A stretch of 64,000 bases of DNA. Origin: Devosia nitrariae (lineage in GTDB: Bacteria; Pseudomonadota; Alphaproteobacteria; Rhizobiales; Devosiaceae). Each line of letters opens with the position of its first letter. Positions within the stretch are counted from its first letter, which is position 1. Shown here one piece after another: positions 24,167 to 32,310 of the stretch. The stretch is from assembly GCF_030160115.1 (NCBI RefSeq), contig NZ_BSNS01000011.1, positions 692,865 through 756,864 of the forward strand, in the 5' to 3' direction. A program made the position numbers and the translations under genes. A model generated the notes under the pieces. The model was not told the origin of the DNA, did not search any database, and saw only the letters and a list, made by a program, of their open reading frames with translations.

Positions 24167-25651
24167 TTATTCCATCCGTTCAGGCAGATAGTCGGCCCGG
24201 GCGAGGTTGCCGAAGCGTGTGTACTGCGCCTCGAAGGAAAGCGGCACCGTACCCGTGGGGCCATGGCGCTGCTTACCGATGATCACTTCGGCAACGCCGT
24301 GCACCTTCTCCATTTCGCTCTGCCAGGTCAAATGTTCCGGAGTGCCCTCCTTGGGCTCTTTGTTCTTGAGGTAGTATTCGTCACGATAGACGAACATCAC
24401 CACGTCGGCATCCTGCTCGATGGAGCCTGATTCGCGCAGGTCCGCAAGCTGCGGGCGCTTGTCGTCACGTGACTCCACTTGTCGCGACAATTGCGAGAGC
24501 GCGATGACGGGCACCTCCAACTCCTTGGCCAGGGCCTTGAGCGTCGTGGTGATCTCCGTCAGCTCCTGCACGCGCCCTTGGCTCGACGACTTGTTGGAGC
24601 CGGTCAGGAGTTGCAGATAGTCGACCACAAGCAGATCAAGCCCCTTCTGGCGCTTCAGCCGCCGCGCGCGGGCGGCCAGCTGGCCGACCGATATACCGCC
24701 TGTATCGTCAATATAGAGCGGAATGCGGGCCATCATGTTGGAGACATCGACCAGCTTGTTGTACTGGCTGTCGTGGATGCGTCCGCGCCTTATGTCCGAA
24801 GAGGAGATCTCCGCCTGCTCGGCCAGGATACGCGTCGCGAGCTGTTCGGAGCTCATTTCGAGGCTGAAGAAGCCGACGACGCCCCCGTCCACCGTCTTGT
24901 TTTGTCCGTCCGGTTGCACCTCCGCGCGCCACGATTTGGCGACGTGGAAGGCGATGTTGGTGACCAGTGACGTCTTGCCCATCGCCGGACGCCCGGCAAG
25001 GATGATGAGGTCCGACTTCTGCAAGCCACCCATCTGCCGGTCGAGTTCCTGGAGTCCGGTGGCGACGCCTGAGAGACCGCCGTCGCGCTGATAGGCTTCG
25101 GCCGCCATGCGGATGGATTCGGTCAGCGCCGCGTTGAACGGTTGAAAGCCGCCGTCGTAACGGCCCTTCTCGGCGAGTTGGAAGAGAGCGCCTTCGACCT
25201 CCTCGATCTGCTTTTCGGGCGGCTGGTCGACCTCCGAATCATAGGCCGTCGAAACCATCTCCTCGCCGATGAGGATGAGCGCCCGGCGTAGAGCCAGATC
25301 GTGGACGGCATGGCCGTAGTCGCCCGCATTGATGACCGTCGTCGCCTCCGAGGCCAGCCGCGCCAGGTATTGCGGCATGGTCATGTCCGCGGTCAGCGCC
25401 TCGGGCAGGTGCGTCTTGATGGTGATCGGATCGGCCGATTTGCCCGCGCGAATGAACTTGGCGCAGACCTCGTAGACCTCACGGTGGATCGGTTCGTAGA
25501 AGTGCTCGGGCTCGAGAAAATCCGAGACGCGGTAGAACGCTTCGTTGTTGACGAGGATGGCGCCGAGCAGAGCCTGCTCGGCCTCCACATTGTGAGGCGC
25601 CAACCGAAACGACTTGTCTTCAGCCGGGCGAAGCCGCTGCACCTCTGCCAT
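24167..25651 (-). CDS. dnaB: Replicative DNA helicase DnaB
   Basis: Hexameric 5'-3' helicase of the replication fork. The 494-residue protein has the N-terminal DnaB domain (PHNVEAEQALLGAILVNNEA at residues 19-38), a linker, and the RecA-type motor with Walker A AGRPAMGKTS near residue 222, Walker B LLVVDYLQLL near 342 and SRQVESRDDKRPQLADLRES. No intein is present. GAGGGGA lies just before the ATG. A near-perfect CtrA box stands 18 bases upstream of the start, overlapping a candidate -10, so dnaB may be cell-cycle controlled. The rplI terminator upstream separates it from the ribosomal operon. Confidence 0.97.
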   Translation of the reverse strand: MAEVQRLRPAEDKSFRLAPHNVEAEQALLGAILVNNEAFYRVSDFLEPEHFYEPIHREVYEVCAKFIRAGKSADPITIKTHLPEALTADMTMPQYLARLASEATTVINAGDYGHAVHDLALRRALILIGEEMVSTAYDSEVDQPPEKQIEEVEGALFQLAEKGRYDGGFQPFNAALTESIRMAAEAYQRDGGLSGVATGLQELDRQMGGLQKSDLIILAGRPAMGKTSLVTNIAFHVAKSWRAEVQPDGQNKTVDGGVVGFFSLEMSSEQLATRILAEQAEISSSDIRRGRIHDSQYNKLVDVSNMMARIPLYIDDTGGISVGQLAARARRLKRQKGLDLLVVDYLQLLTGSNKSSSQGRVQELTEITTTLKALAKELEVPVIALSQLSRQVESRDDKRPQLADLRESGSIEQDADVVMFVYRDEYYLKNKEPKEGTPEHLTWQSEMEKVHGVAEVIIGKQRHGPTGTVPLSFEAQYTRFGNLARADYLPERME

Positions 25652-25669
25652 CGATCCCCTCGTAAAAAG

Positions 25670-25705
25670 TTAAGCGTCTCTTAACCGTCCGTGGACCCGA
25701 GACAA
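25670..25705 (-). promoter_or_regulatory. CtrA-type box overlapping a candidate dnaB promoter
   Basis: TTAA-N7-TTAAC is present on both strands (25670-25684), which equals the CtrA consensus. On the minus strand TTGTCT (25700-25705) and TAAGAG (25678-25683) are spaced by 16 bases and could be the dnaB -35/-10, placing the CtrA box over the -10 element. Confidence 0.5.
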
Positions 25706-25842
25706 GGCCCGTCACGCCCGACCCCGCCGAATAGTTCTCCAGCGGGCAAAAGGGCTGTGAACAGTGGGCAAAGCAAGGATATCAGATTCGTCTTCTTGTG
25801 GACGCAAAACCGGTGAATCACCGGCGAGTCGCTCTAAACAAA

Positions 25843-25868
25843 AAAGGCCGGGCGTAGGCCCGGCCTTT
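25843..25868 (-). terminator. Intrinsic terminator after rplI
   Basis: AAAGGCCGGGC pairs perfectly with GCCCGGCCTTT around GTAG, and on the minus strand the stem runs into a T7 tract. It starts 27 bases after the rplI stop and ends the ribosomal operon before dnaB. Confidence 0.9.
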
Positions 25869-25894
25869 GAAAAGTAAGGCTCGCGAGCCTCTCC

Positions 25895-26476
25895 TCAGGC
25901 TTCTTCCTCGCCGCCGAGTTCGGTGCGGTCGGACGCGGCATCGGCCTGGCCGGCCGAGAAGTCGCCCTCGGTGTCCTCATCATAGGAGGTCACCGTCAGA
26001 TCCTCGCCCTTGGCCTGGCGAAGGGCCTCGTCCTCGGAGCGGGCGACGTTGACGGAGATGGACACGGCAACTTCCGGATGCAGGAGCAGGGCGACGGTGT
26101 GGACGCCGACCGTCTTGATCGGATCGGCAAGGTCGACCTGCGAACGCTGGACGGTAAAGCCGTCACTGGCAAGCGCCTCGACGATGTCGCGCGAGGCGAC
26201 CGATCCATAGAGCTGGCCGGTCTCGCCGGCTTGGCGGATCATCATCACCGAACGCCCGTTGAGGCCCTCGGCAATGCCGGCGGCCGCGTTGCGGCGTTCT
26301 TCGTTGCGCTTCTCGATGACAGTGCGCTCAGCCTCGAAGCGGGCGCGGTTGGCTTCGGTGGCGCGCAGCGCCTTGCCCTGCGGCAGGAGGAAATTGCGGG
26401 CGTACCCGTCCTTGACGGTAACCTCGTCGCCGATCGAACCGGTACGGCCGACGCGCTCGAGCAGAATGACTTTCAT
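25895..26476 (-). CDS. rplI: 50S ribosomal protein L9
   Basis: The 193-residue protein begins [20 protein letters not shown] and continues with [16 protein letters not shown], the rRNA-binding N-domain of L9. A long connecting helix and the C-domain ([20 protein letters not shown]) follow. An acidic 30-residue C-terminal extension ([20 protein letters not shown], then ELGGEEEA) goes beyond the core, as in other Rhizobiales. AAAGGA 6 bases upstream fixes the start; a longer open frame is not used. It is the last gene of the rpsF-rpsR-rplI operon and is followed by an intrinsic terminator. A 227-base gap with a foldable element separates it from rpsR. Confidence 0.97.
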   Translation of the reverse strand: MKVILLERVGRTGSIGDEVTVKDGYARNFLLPQGKALRATEANRARFEAERTVIEKRNEERRNAAAGIAEGLNGRSVMMIRQAGETGQLYGSVASRDIVEALASDGFTVQRSQVDLADPIKTVGVHTVALLLHPEVAVSISVNVARSEDEALRQAKGEDLTVTSYDEDTEGDFSAGQADAASDRTELGGEEEA

Positions 26477-26595
26477 TTCTTGTCCTTTCGGTGCTGTCCC
26501 ATCGTGTCGATGGTTAGAAGCCGCGGACCATCCGCGACCCCAGCGATGTGCCTGTGTATGGCACGAGTATGCCACCTACGCTTTCAAGAGGCCGG

Positions 26596-26697
26596 TGGGA
26601 CGGATGAGATAGTGGTGATCGGCGAGAACCGGAGCGGAGCGTACTTTCGTACGTGAGCACCGGAAGTGCAGCCGATTGCCGCTAGATCGCCGTCCCA
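26596..26697 (+). ncRNA. Long imperfect palindrome between rpsR and rplI
   Basis: About 100 nt can fold into one long hairpin. TGGGACGG (26596-26603) pairs with CCGTCCCA (26690-26697), AGTGGTGATCGGC (26611-26623) with GCCGATTGCCGCT (26671-26683; 10 Watson-Crick and 3 G-U pairs), CCGG with CCGG, and CGTAC with GTACG around TTTC. The G-U pairs exist only in plus-strand RNA, so folding is better opposite to the operon's direction. No promoter is evident. It may be a mobile palindromic element, a processing site or an antisense RNA; I do not recognise it as a named family. Confidence 0.45.
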
Positions 26698-26703
26698 GCG
26701 AGC

Positions 26704-26958
26704 TTATTGAATGGCGTAGGGCATGATGCCGATGAAGCGGGCGCGCTTGATGGCGCGGGCCAGTTCACGCTGCTTCTTGGCCGAAACGGCGGTGATGCGG
26801 CTCGGCACGATCTTGCCGCGCTCCGAAACGTAACGCGAAAGCAGGCGCACGTCCTTGTAGTCGATCTTGGGAGCGCCCTCGCCCGAGAACGGGCAGGTCT
26901 TGCGCCGGCGCTGGAAGGGGCGGCGGGCCTGGGCAGTGGTAAGGTCCTTGATGGCCAT
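26704..26958 (-). CDS. rpsR: 30S ribosomal protein S18
   Basis: An 84-residue S18 that binds S6 and the 16S rRNA platform. [20 protein letters not shown] and [20 protein letters not shown] cover the family core, and [17 protein letters not shown] ends it normally. The single Cys-x-Phe-Ser motif is the alphaproteobacterial form. It lies between rpsF and rplI in the conserved operon. The gap to rpsF (122 bases) is unusually long because it holds a RIME1-like repeat, and the gap to rplI holds the palindrome described above. Confidence 0.97.
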   Translation of the reverse strand: MAIKDLTTAQARRPFQRRRKTCPFSGEGAPKIDYKDVRLLSRYVSERGKIVPSRITAVSAKKQRELARAIKRARFIGIMPYAIQ

Positions 26959-26977
26959 TTCTTCGTGTTCCTTCTCT

Positions 26978-27084
26978 TAGAGCGTTTTCAGCAAAAGTGG
27001 ACACCACCTTTGCGGTTCGAAAACGCGCCAATTCAACAATTTAGAGCTCTCGTTCCGATTAAATCGGAACGGGAATGGCTCTAG
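26978..27084. repeat. RIME1-like intergenic element, copy 1
   Basis: A 107-base element with two palindromes. The first runs from GCGTTTTCAGCAAAAGTGG to GGTTCGAAAACGC, and the second is CGTTCCGATTAAATCGGAACG flanked by AGAGC and GGCTCT. Content, order and size match the RIME1 class of Rhizobiales intergenic mosaic elements. Its terminal CTAG supplies the rpsF stop codon. A near-identical first half and similar second half recur at 41647-41752. Confidence 0.85.
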
Positions 27085-27476
27085 GCGCGGCGCGGACGGC
27101 GGTCGCCGCCGAAGCGGTCGCCACCGGGGCGGTCACCGCGATCCCCGCGCTCGTCGCGCTTCTGCATCATGGCCGAGGGACCTTCCTCGAGCTCGTCAAC
27201 GCGCACGGTCATGAAGCGCAGAATGTCTTCGTTGATGCGCATCTGCCGCTCCATCTCGGCGACGGCCGCCGGCGACGCGTCGATGTTGAGAAGGGTGTAG
27301 TGCGCCTTGCGGTTCTTGCGGATGCGGTAGGAGAGGCCCTTGAGGCCCCAGTATTCGGTCTTGCCGATCTTGCCGCCATTCGCCGACAGGATTTCGCTGA
27401 GCGAATTGGTCAGATCTTCGACCTGCTGCTGGCTGATGTCCTGGCGAGCCAGGTAAACGTGTTCGTAAAGGGCCAT
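27081..27476 (-). CDS. rpsF: 30S ribosomal protein S6
   Basis: The 131-residue protein begins [20 protein letters not shown] and contains the S6 core [20 protein letters not shown] and [21 protein letters not shown] Gly/Asp/Arg-rich tail ([20 protein letters not shown]) follows. S6 pairs with S18 on the 30S platform. The stop codon TAG lies inside the terminal bases of a RIME1-like repeat, so the repeat has set the exact C-terminus. It is the first gene of rpsF-rpsR-rplI, with a promoter about 180 bases upstream and a structured leader. Confidence 0.96.
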   Translation of the reverse strand: MALYEHVYLARQDISQQQVEDLTNSLSEILSANGGKIGKTEYWGLKGLSYRIRKNRKAHYTLLNIDASPAAVAEMERQMRINEDILRFMTVRVDELEEGPSAMMQKRDERGDRGDRPGGDRFGGDRRPRRA

Positions 27477-27658
27477 TGTACGCCTTTTGTCGTGTCCGTT
27501 GACGATACACATTTCGCTGGCGCGGAGCCTCCTTGAAAGCCGGAAAAGGCGTTCAAAGCAGTCTTCTCAAAGAGCGGGAACACGGGAGGCCGGACGCCCG
27601 CGGGCGACCTGTCGGCTGATAGGCCGACCCTCCGTTCAGCCCCCGGCCAAACGAATGC
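27477..27658 (-). promoter_or_regulatory. Leader region of the rpsF operon
   Basis: About 180 untranslated bases separate the candidate promoter from rpsF. They contain a GTCGGC/GCCGAC stem (27611-27628), a CGCCCGCGGGCG palindrome and an AAAGG ribosome site. Autoregulatory leaders bound by the S6:S18 complex are known upstream of rpsF in many bacteria; I could not identify that motif's exact core here. Confidence 0.35.
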
Positions 27659-27665
27659 TGGCGTC

Positions 27666-27694
27666 GCTATAGGGGCAAAGGCCCGGAAAAGCAA
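27666..27694 (-). promoter_or_regulatory. Candidate promoter of the rpsF operon
   Basis: On the minus strand TTGCTT and TATAGC are separated by 17 bases, a good fit to the housekeeping promoter of alphaproteobacteria. It predicts a start near 27659 and a leader of about 180 bases. Confidence 0.5.
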
Positions 27695-27708
27695 GGGGGA
27701 CGGGCCCG

Positions 27709-27770
27709 AAGCGCTTTCAGCAAAAGCGGACACTGCCTTGCGGTTCGAAAGCGCGACAACTCGATAGCCT
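27709..27770. repeat. Half RIME1-like element, diverged copy
   Basis: GCGCTTTCAGCAAAAGCGGA through GCGGTTCGAAAGCGCGACAA matches the first palindrome of the two fuller copies in this window, with compensating changes (GCGTTTT to GCGCTTT on both arms). The second palindrome is not recognisable here. It lies upstream of the rpsF promoter and downstream of the sugar dehydrogenase gene. Confidence 0.75.
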
Positions 27771-27898
27771 CAGCGGGCGGGCCGCTACCGGCCGAAAGCG
27801 GACGAGCGCGTTGGTATCCTGCTCTGTGGCGCCAACACCACGGCGGTCTCGATTTGACCGGACCGCAGTTCAGCGGCCCGACGAGGAGGCAGAATAGG

Positions 27899-29842
27899 CT
27901 ACTGGATCTCCATTTCGCTGAGCGCTTCGCTGTCCGCCGGCAGTTCCTCGCCGGTTGCCTCCATCCCGTTGACCTCGAGGATATAGGCGACGATGTCGGC
28001 ATAGGTCTCGTCGGGCAACGAACCGGGTGAGGCCGGCGGCATGGTGTGGGCATAGTCGAAGAGTGCGCCGACCGTCTGTCCGACCCACTTGCCTTCGAAG
28101 TACTGGCCGGCGAGCGGCGTGCCGAAGGTGCCGTTGCTCAGCGTACTGCCGTGGCAGACGGCGCAGTTGGAATTATAGGCCGTCTTACCCGACACCGCCT
28201 GCTCGGCGGTGAACTGAGGCGGGTTGCCTGCCGCCGCCGCCGCCCCGCTCTGTCCTTCGGTGGCTCCCTCTTCGGCCGGAGCTGCGTCTTCGGCTGGAGC
28301 TTCGTCTTCGCTTGGGGTTGCTTCATCCGCCGGGGCGGGCTCCGGTTCGTTTTCCGGCCGCGGCTCGCCAGTCGCGTCTTCCTCGACGCCTTCGGTATCG
28401 CCCTCATATGTGAAGGCGAGGATGGCGCCCGGGTTCTCCATCGTCGTGGTTGTCCCGCCCTCCAGCGCCTCTGCCAGTCCGCTGGGGTCGGTCGCGACAT
28501 AAATGGTCAGGCCGTCCGGGCTGACGGCCGTATCGCGGAACCGGTTTTCGGACTGGAAGTAGCGGGTGATGGGCCCTTCGGCCGTGTGTCCGTTGGTGCT
28601 GACCGGCACGGTATAGAGCGAGCCACGCTTCAGCGTCGTCACCAGCAGCACTCTCTCCCAGTCGGGAATGCCGCCCGCCCGGGTCTGGTAGTATTCGATG
28701 CTCGAGGCAGCCACCGTCGGCCAGCAGATGAAGTCGATGCCCTCGCAGACCGGATCGGTGAAGTCGTAGTCGCTGGGCACGGTGAACATCGTGGCGATCG
28801 GCGGCACGAACGGCTGGTTGAAGGCCGTCTCCGGCTCGCGCGGCACCGAGGGGTCGATCTCGATATCGCTGAAAGTCAGCTCGCCGCAGGGCGTGCTGGC
28901 CTCCGCCCAACGGGCATATTCATAGGCCATGTTGTCTTTGAAGCCGGCTATATGGGGCCAGCCGAAATTGGCCCCGGGCTGCAGGATGTTGATCTCGTCG
29001 TCGGTCTTGGGGCCTTGCTCGGAGGCGTAGAGCGTGCCGTCCGGCCCGAAATCGATGCCCTGCATGTTGCGGTGGCCATAGCTGTAGACATGGCTAACGA
29101 CACCGCTGATCTCAGGATTGTCCTCGGGAACTGTACCGTCGAGGTTGAGCCTCAAGGATTTGCCGACATAGGCGATATAATCCTCGCTTTCGAGCTCCGC
29201 CTGCGTCGGCAGGCGCTGCGCTTCGATCGGGATGCACACGTTCCCGAGCTGGTTGTTCCCCTGGTCGCCGATCGTATAATAGAGCTTCATGTCCGGCCCG
29301 ACCTTGAGCCGGCCGGAATTGTGGTCGTTGCTCGCCGGCATGCCGGTGATGAGATCGACCGGGTCGGTCAGCGTCTCATCCGCCTCGTTATAAGTGAGCT
29401 GCACGATCTTGGTGTAGAGGTGGAGGTAAGGGCTTGCCGGATCGGTGATCGTCGGGTCCGGATCTTCGCTTTCGTCGACATAGGTGTAGGCGACGTAAAC
29501 GTAGTCGTTGCCGGTGCCTTCGAGCAGTTCCGGATGGAGGGCAAGGCCCAGCAGCCCGTCCTGGCCGCCCGGCGCCGACACTTCGTCTATGGTTATGGCA
29601 ACGGACGCCTCGCCCGATTCAGGGTCGATGCGGGTGACGCGCTTGCCGGTGCGCTCGGTCACCCACAGCATGTCGTCTGGCCCCCAGGTCAATTCCCACG
29701 GTCCTTCGAGGCCGCTGGCGACCTCCTCCTCGGCAAACTGTAGTTCCCCCTCGACAACCGATTCCGGTGTCTCCTGGGCAAACGCTGGCACTGCGAACAG
29801 GGCCATGGCGCCGAGCGCGGCGGTCAGAACGCAATATCTCAC
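27899..29842 (-). CDS. Exported PQQ-type sugar dehydrogenase fused to cytochrome c
   Basis: A 647-residue periplasmic protein. A GTG start with GGGGAG 7 bases upstream gives a signal peptide (VLTAALGAMALFAVPAFA) cleaved before QETPE. Residues of about 35-480 are a soluble glucose/sorbosone dehydrogenase beta-propeller (GPWELTWGPDDMLWVTERTG; GQDGLLGLALHPE; SNDHNSGRLKVGPD; YGHRNMQGIDFGPDGTLYAS; SEQGP), the PQQ-binding fold. A roughly 60-residue Glu/Ala/Pro linker leads to a C-terminal class I cytochrome c with CAVCH haem attachment near residue 565 and a MPPASPG distal Met loop. The fusion would pass electrons from substrate oxidation straight to haem. The substrate is unknown. It diverges from fabD. 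Confidence 0.85.
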   Translation of the reverse strand: MRYCVLTAALGAMALFAVPAFAQETPESVVEGELQFAEEEVASGLEGPWELTWGPDDMLWVTERTGKRVTRIDPESGEASVAITIDEVSAPGGQDGLLGLALHPELLEGTGNDYVYVAYTYVDESEDPDPTITDPASPYLHLYTKIVQLTYNEADETLTDPVDLITGMPASNDHNSGRLKVGPDMKLYYTIGDQGNNQLGNVCIPIEAQRLPTQAELESEDYIAYVGKSLRLNLDGTVPEDNPEISGVVSHVYSYGHRNMQGIDFGPDGTLYASEQGPKTDDEINILQPGANFGWPHIAGFKDNMAYEYARWAEASTPCGELTFSDIEIDPSVPREPETAFNQPFVPPIATMFTVPSDYDFTDPVCEGIDFICWPTVAASSIEYYQTRAGGIPDWERVLLVTTLKRGSLYTVPVSTNGHTAEGPITRYFQSENRFRDTAVSPDGLTIYVATDPSGLAEALEGGTTTTMENPGAILAFTYEGDTEGVEEDATGEPRPENEPEPAPADEATPSEDEAPAEDAAPAEEGATEGQSGAAAAAGNPPQFTAEQAVSGKTAYNSNCAVCHGSTLSNGTFGTPLAGQYFEGKWVGQTVGALFDYAHTMPPASPGSLPDETYADIVAYILEVNGMEATGEELPADSEALSEMEIQ

Positions 29843-30096
29843 TGGAAATCTCCCCAAGTCTGATCGAGAGCAGAACGAGCATGATCCGCATTCGTTCAGT
29901 GCCGGGTTCAAAATTCCTGCCGATGTCGCCGGTGCCCCAATCGGATGCCGGTCTTGACAGACCGGTCCGGCAAGGGCATGCGGCGGCCCCGGCTTGCATG
30001 CATTTCGCCCCTTGGCGTAGCTTGGCGGCCAACCAACGATTTGCGGCCGCGTCCATCCATGGACACTTGCAAGGCCGCGCAGGAGGAGGCCGCCGC

Positions 30097-31050
30097 ATGG
30101 CGCGATACGCATTCACCTATCCCGGCCAGGGCAGCCAGGCCGTCGGTATGGGCAAGGATCTTGCCGGGGCCTACCCCGAAGCCCGGCAGGTGTTCGACGA
30201 GGTGGATGACGCGCTCGGCCAGGACCTTTCCGCCATCATGTTCGAGGGACCCGAGGAGACCCTGCGTCTCACCGAGAACGCTCAGCCGGCCCTGATGGCG
30301 GTGAGCATGGCGGTGATGCGCGTGCTCGAGGCGAGGGGCGTACGGCTCGCTGAGCGCGCCGTTTACGTGGCTGGCCATTCGCTCGGCGAATATTCGGCCC
30401 TTTGCGCTGCCGGCACGTTTGCTCTCGCCGACGCAGCCCGGCTGTTGAAGACCCGTGGCCAGGCCATGCAGAAGGCCGTGCCCGTCGGCCACGGCGCGAT
30501 GGCGGCGCTCCTCGGGCTCGATCTCGAGACGGCTGCCGCCCTCGCCGCCGAGGCTGCCGAGGGCGAGGTGTGCGAGGTCGCCAACGACAACGCGCCGGGC
30601 CAGGTGGTGGTCTCCGGCGCCATCAATGCCGTGCAGCGTGCGGTCGATATCGCCAAAGCCAAGGGCGCAAAGCGCGCGCTGATGCTGCCCGTCAGCGCCC
30701 CGTTCCATTGTTCGCTGATGCAGCCGGCCGCAGAGGCGATGGCTGCCGCGTTGAGCGAGGTCGACATGCGTGCGCCGTCGGTCCCGGTGGTCTCGAACGT
30801 CCTTGCCGCGCCGATCGAGGCCCCGCAAGAGATTCGCCGGCGGCTGATCGAGCAGGTCACCGGCTCCGTGCGCTGGAGCGAGAGCGTTGCCTGGATGACG
30901 CGGGAGGGCCAGGTCACGCATCTTGCCGAGATCGGAGCCGGCAAGGTGCTGACCGGCCTTGCCCGCCGCATCAGCCCCGACGCGGTGGCCACCGCCGTCG
31001 GTGCGGCGGGTGATATCGACGCTTTCGTCGCTGCGCTCGCGCAAGACTAA
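30097..31050 (+). CDS. fabD: Malonyl-CoA:ACP transacylase
   Basis: Loads malonate onto ACP for fatty acid synthesis. The 317-residue protein has the N-terminal FTYPGQGSQAVGMGKDLA, the nucleophile Ser95 in GHSLGE and the catalytic His in VSAPFHCSLM. Length is standard. AGGAGGAGG 7 bases before the ATG is an exceptionally strong ribosome site and rules out the longer upstream frame. It heads the run fabD-fabG-acpP-fabF-mltG-yicC-gmk and is divergent from the sugar dehydrogenase gene. Confidence 0.96.
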   Translation: MARYAFTYPGQGSQAVGMGKDLAGAYPEARQVFDEVDDALGQDLSAIMFEGPEETLRLTENAQPALMAVSMAVMRVLEARGVRLAERAVYVAGHSLGEYSALCAAGTFALADAARLLKTRGQAMQKAVPVGHGAMAALLGLDLETAAALAAEAAEGEVCEVANDNAPGQVVVSGAINAVQRAVDIAKAKGAKRALMLPVSAPFHCSLMQPAAEAMAAALSEVDMRAPSVPVVSNVLAAPIEAPQEIRRRLIEQVTGSVRWSESVAWMTREGQVTHLAEIGAGKVLTGLARRISPDAVATAVGAAGDIDAFVAALAQD

Positions 31051-31098
31051 AATCGATACCTCAAGAGCTTGAATCAATTTCCGATCAGGAACGTGCAA

Positions 31099-31836
31099 AT
31101 GTTTGATCTTTCTGGCAAACGCGCTCTCGTTACCGGCGCCAGTGGCGGTATCGGCCGTGAGATCGCCAAGGCGATGGCCGCTGCCGGCGCCAGCGTTGCG
31201 CTCTCAGGTACGCGCGTCGGCGCGTTGGAGGACACGGCAAAGGAAATCGGCAAGGCGTGCCCGATCCTGCCATGCAACCTTTCCAACCTCGATGACGTCG
31301 ACAAGCTCGTGCCGGCCGCCGAGGCCGCGCTCGGCGGGCTCGACATCCTCGTCAACAATGCCGGGATGACCCGCGACAATCTCTTCATGCGCATGAAGAA
31401 CGAGGAGTGGGACGAGGTGATCGCCGTCAACCTCACCGCCGCCTTCCATCTCTCGCGCGCGGTCCTGAGGGGCATGATGAAGCAGCGCTTCGGGCGCATC
31501 ATCAACGTCTCGTCGGTCGTCGGCGTCCTCGGCAATCCGGGGCAGGGCAATTATGCCGCTTCCAAAGCCGGCATCATCGGCATGGGCAAGGCGCTTGCCC
31601 ATGAGGTCGCATCGCGCGGCATCACCGTCAACGCCATCGCCCCCGGCTTCATCGGCTCGGCGATGACGGACGAGCTCAACGACAAGCAGCGCGAAGGCAT
31701 TCTCGCAACGATTCCGGCCGGTCGTCTCGGAACGGCCGCGGAGGTCGCGGGTTGTGCAGTATTCCTTGCCAGTGACGCGGCGGGATACGTCACCGGTCAT
31801 ACGCTCAACGTCAATGGCGGCATGGCCATGATTTAG
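31099..31836 (+). CDS. fabG: 3-oxoacyl-ACP reductase
   Basis: NADPH-dependent ketoacyl reductase of type II fatty acid synthesis. The 245-residue protein contains VTGASGGIGREIAKAMAAAG at residues 11-30, the NNAG motif, Ser138/Ser139, Tyr152 and Lys156 (NYAASKAG), and the FabG C-terminus YVTGHTLNVNGGMAM. The position between fabD and acpP is decisive for distinguishing it from other SDRs. CAGGA precedes the ATG. A TCAAGAGCTTGA palindrome lies in the 48-base fabD-fabG gap. Confidence 0.96.
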   Translation: MFDLSGKRALVTGASGGIGREIAKAMAAAGASVALSGTRVGALEDTAKEIGKACPILPCNLSNLDDVDKLVPAAEAALGGLDILVNNAGMTRDNLFMRMKNEEWDEVIAVNLTAAFHLSRAVLRGMMKQRFGRIINVSSVVGVLGNPGQGNYAASKAGIIGMGKALAHEVASRGITVNAIAPGFIGSAMTDELNDKQREGILATIPAGRLGTAAEVAGCAVFLASDAAGYVTGHTLNVNGGMAMI

Positions 31837-31983
31837 CCGTGAGAAGCGGGAATCTGGCTTATGGCAAAGACTGATGAAGTATGGTACTGCGCGCCCCTGT
31901 TGCGGATTTGTGGCTCTCTTGCGAGGGCCCGAAAGCGCGCCTAAAGTCGGCTCTCACTGGGCCGGCCGGGATGCAACACGTGC

Positions 31984-32012
31984 TTGAATACTTGGCGATG
32001 CGCCAATAAGAA
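31984..32012 (+). promoter_or_regulatory. Candidate acpP promoter
   Basis: TTGAAT and TAAGAA are separated by 17 bases, ending 36 bases before the acpP start. The 212-base fabG-acpP gap is large for this operon and acpP usually needs high expression, so a promoter here is reasonable. The -10 match is modest. Confidence 0.3.
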
Positions 32013-32048
32013 GCCAACGAAACGTCGATTTCAAAAGGGAAGTCAAAC

Positions 32049-32285
32049 ATGAGCGATATCGCTGATCGGGTCCGCAAAATCGTTGTGGAGCACCTCAATG
32101 TGGATGCGGAGAAGGTCACCGAGAAGGCCAGCTTCATCGATGATCTGGGTGCGGATTCGCTCGACCAGGTCGAACTGGTGATGGCGTTCGAAGAAGAGTT
32201 TTCCGTCGAGATTCCCGACGACGCAGCCGAGCAGATCCAGACCTTCGGCGATGCCGTCGGCTTCCTGCAGAAGGCTGTCGGCTAA
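32049..32285 (+). CDS. acpP: Acyl carrier protein
   Basis: A 78-residue acidic protein that carries acyl chains as thioesters on 4'-phosphopantetheine at Ser37 ([12 protein letters not shown]). Helices 1-4 follow the standard ACP pattern, and the sequence is full length. AAAAGGGA 8 bases upstream gives a strong ribosome site. It sits between fabG and fabF in the usual order. Confidence 0.97.
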   Translation: MSDIADRVRKIVVEHLNVDAEKVTEKASFIDDLGADSLDQVELVMAFEEEFSVEIPDDAAEQIQTFGDAVGFLQKAVG

Positions 32286-32310
32286 GTCGTAACGAGCTGG
32301 AATTGTCGAT

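Noticed and set aside
25810..25824. CCGGTGAATCACCGG palindrome upstream of dnaB as an operator
   Set aside because: A clean 7-bp dyad, but it lies about 160 bases from dnaB, next to the rplI terminator, with no repeat elsewhere or regulator nearby to support a role.
28220..28380. Repeat array in the sugar dehydrogenase gene
   Set aside because: Low-complexity Glu/Ala/Pro codons of a protein linker without a regular DNA period.
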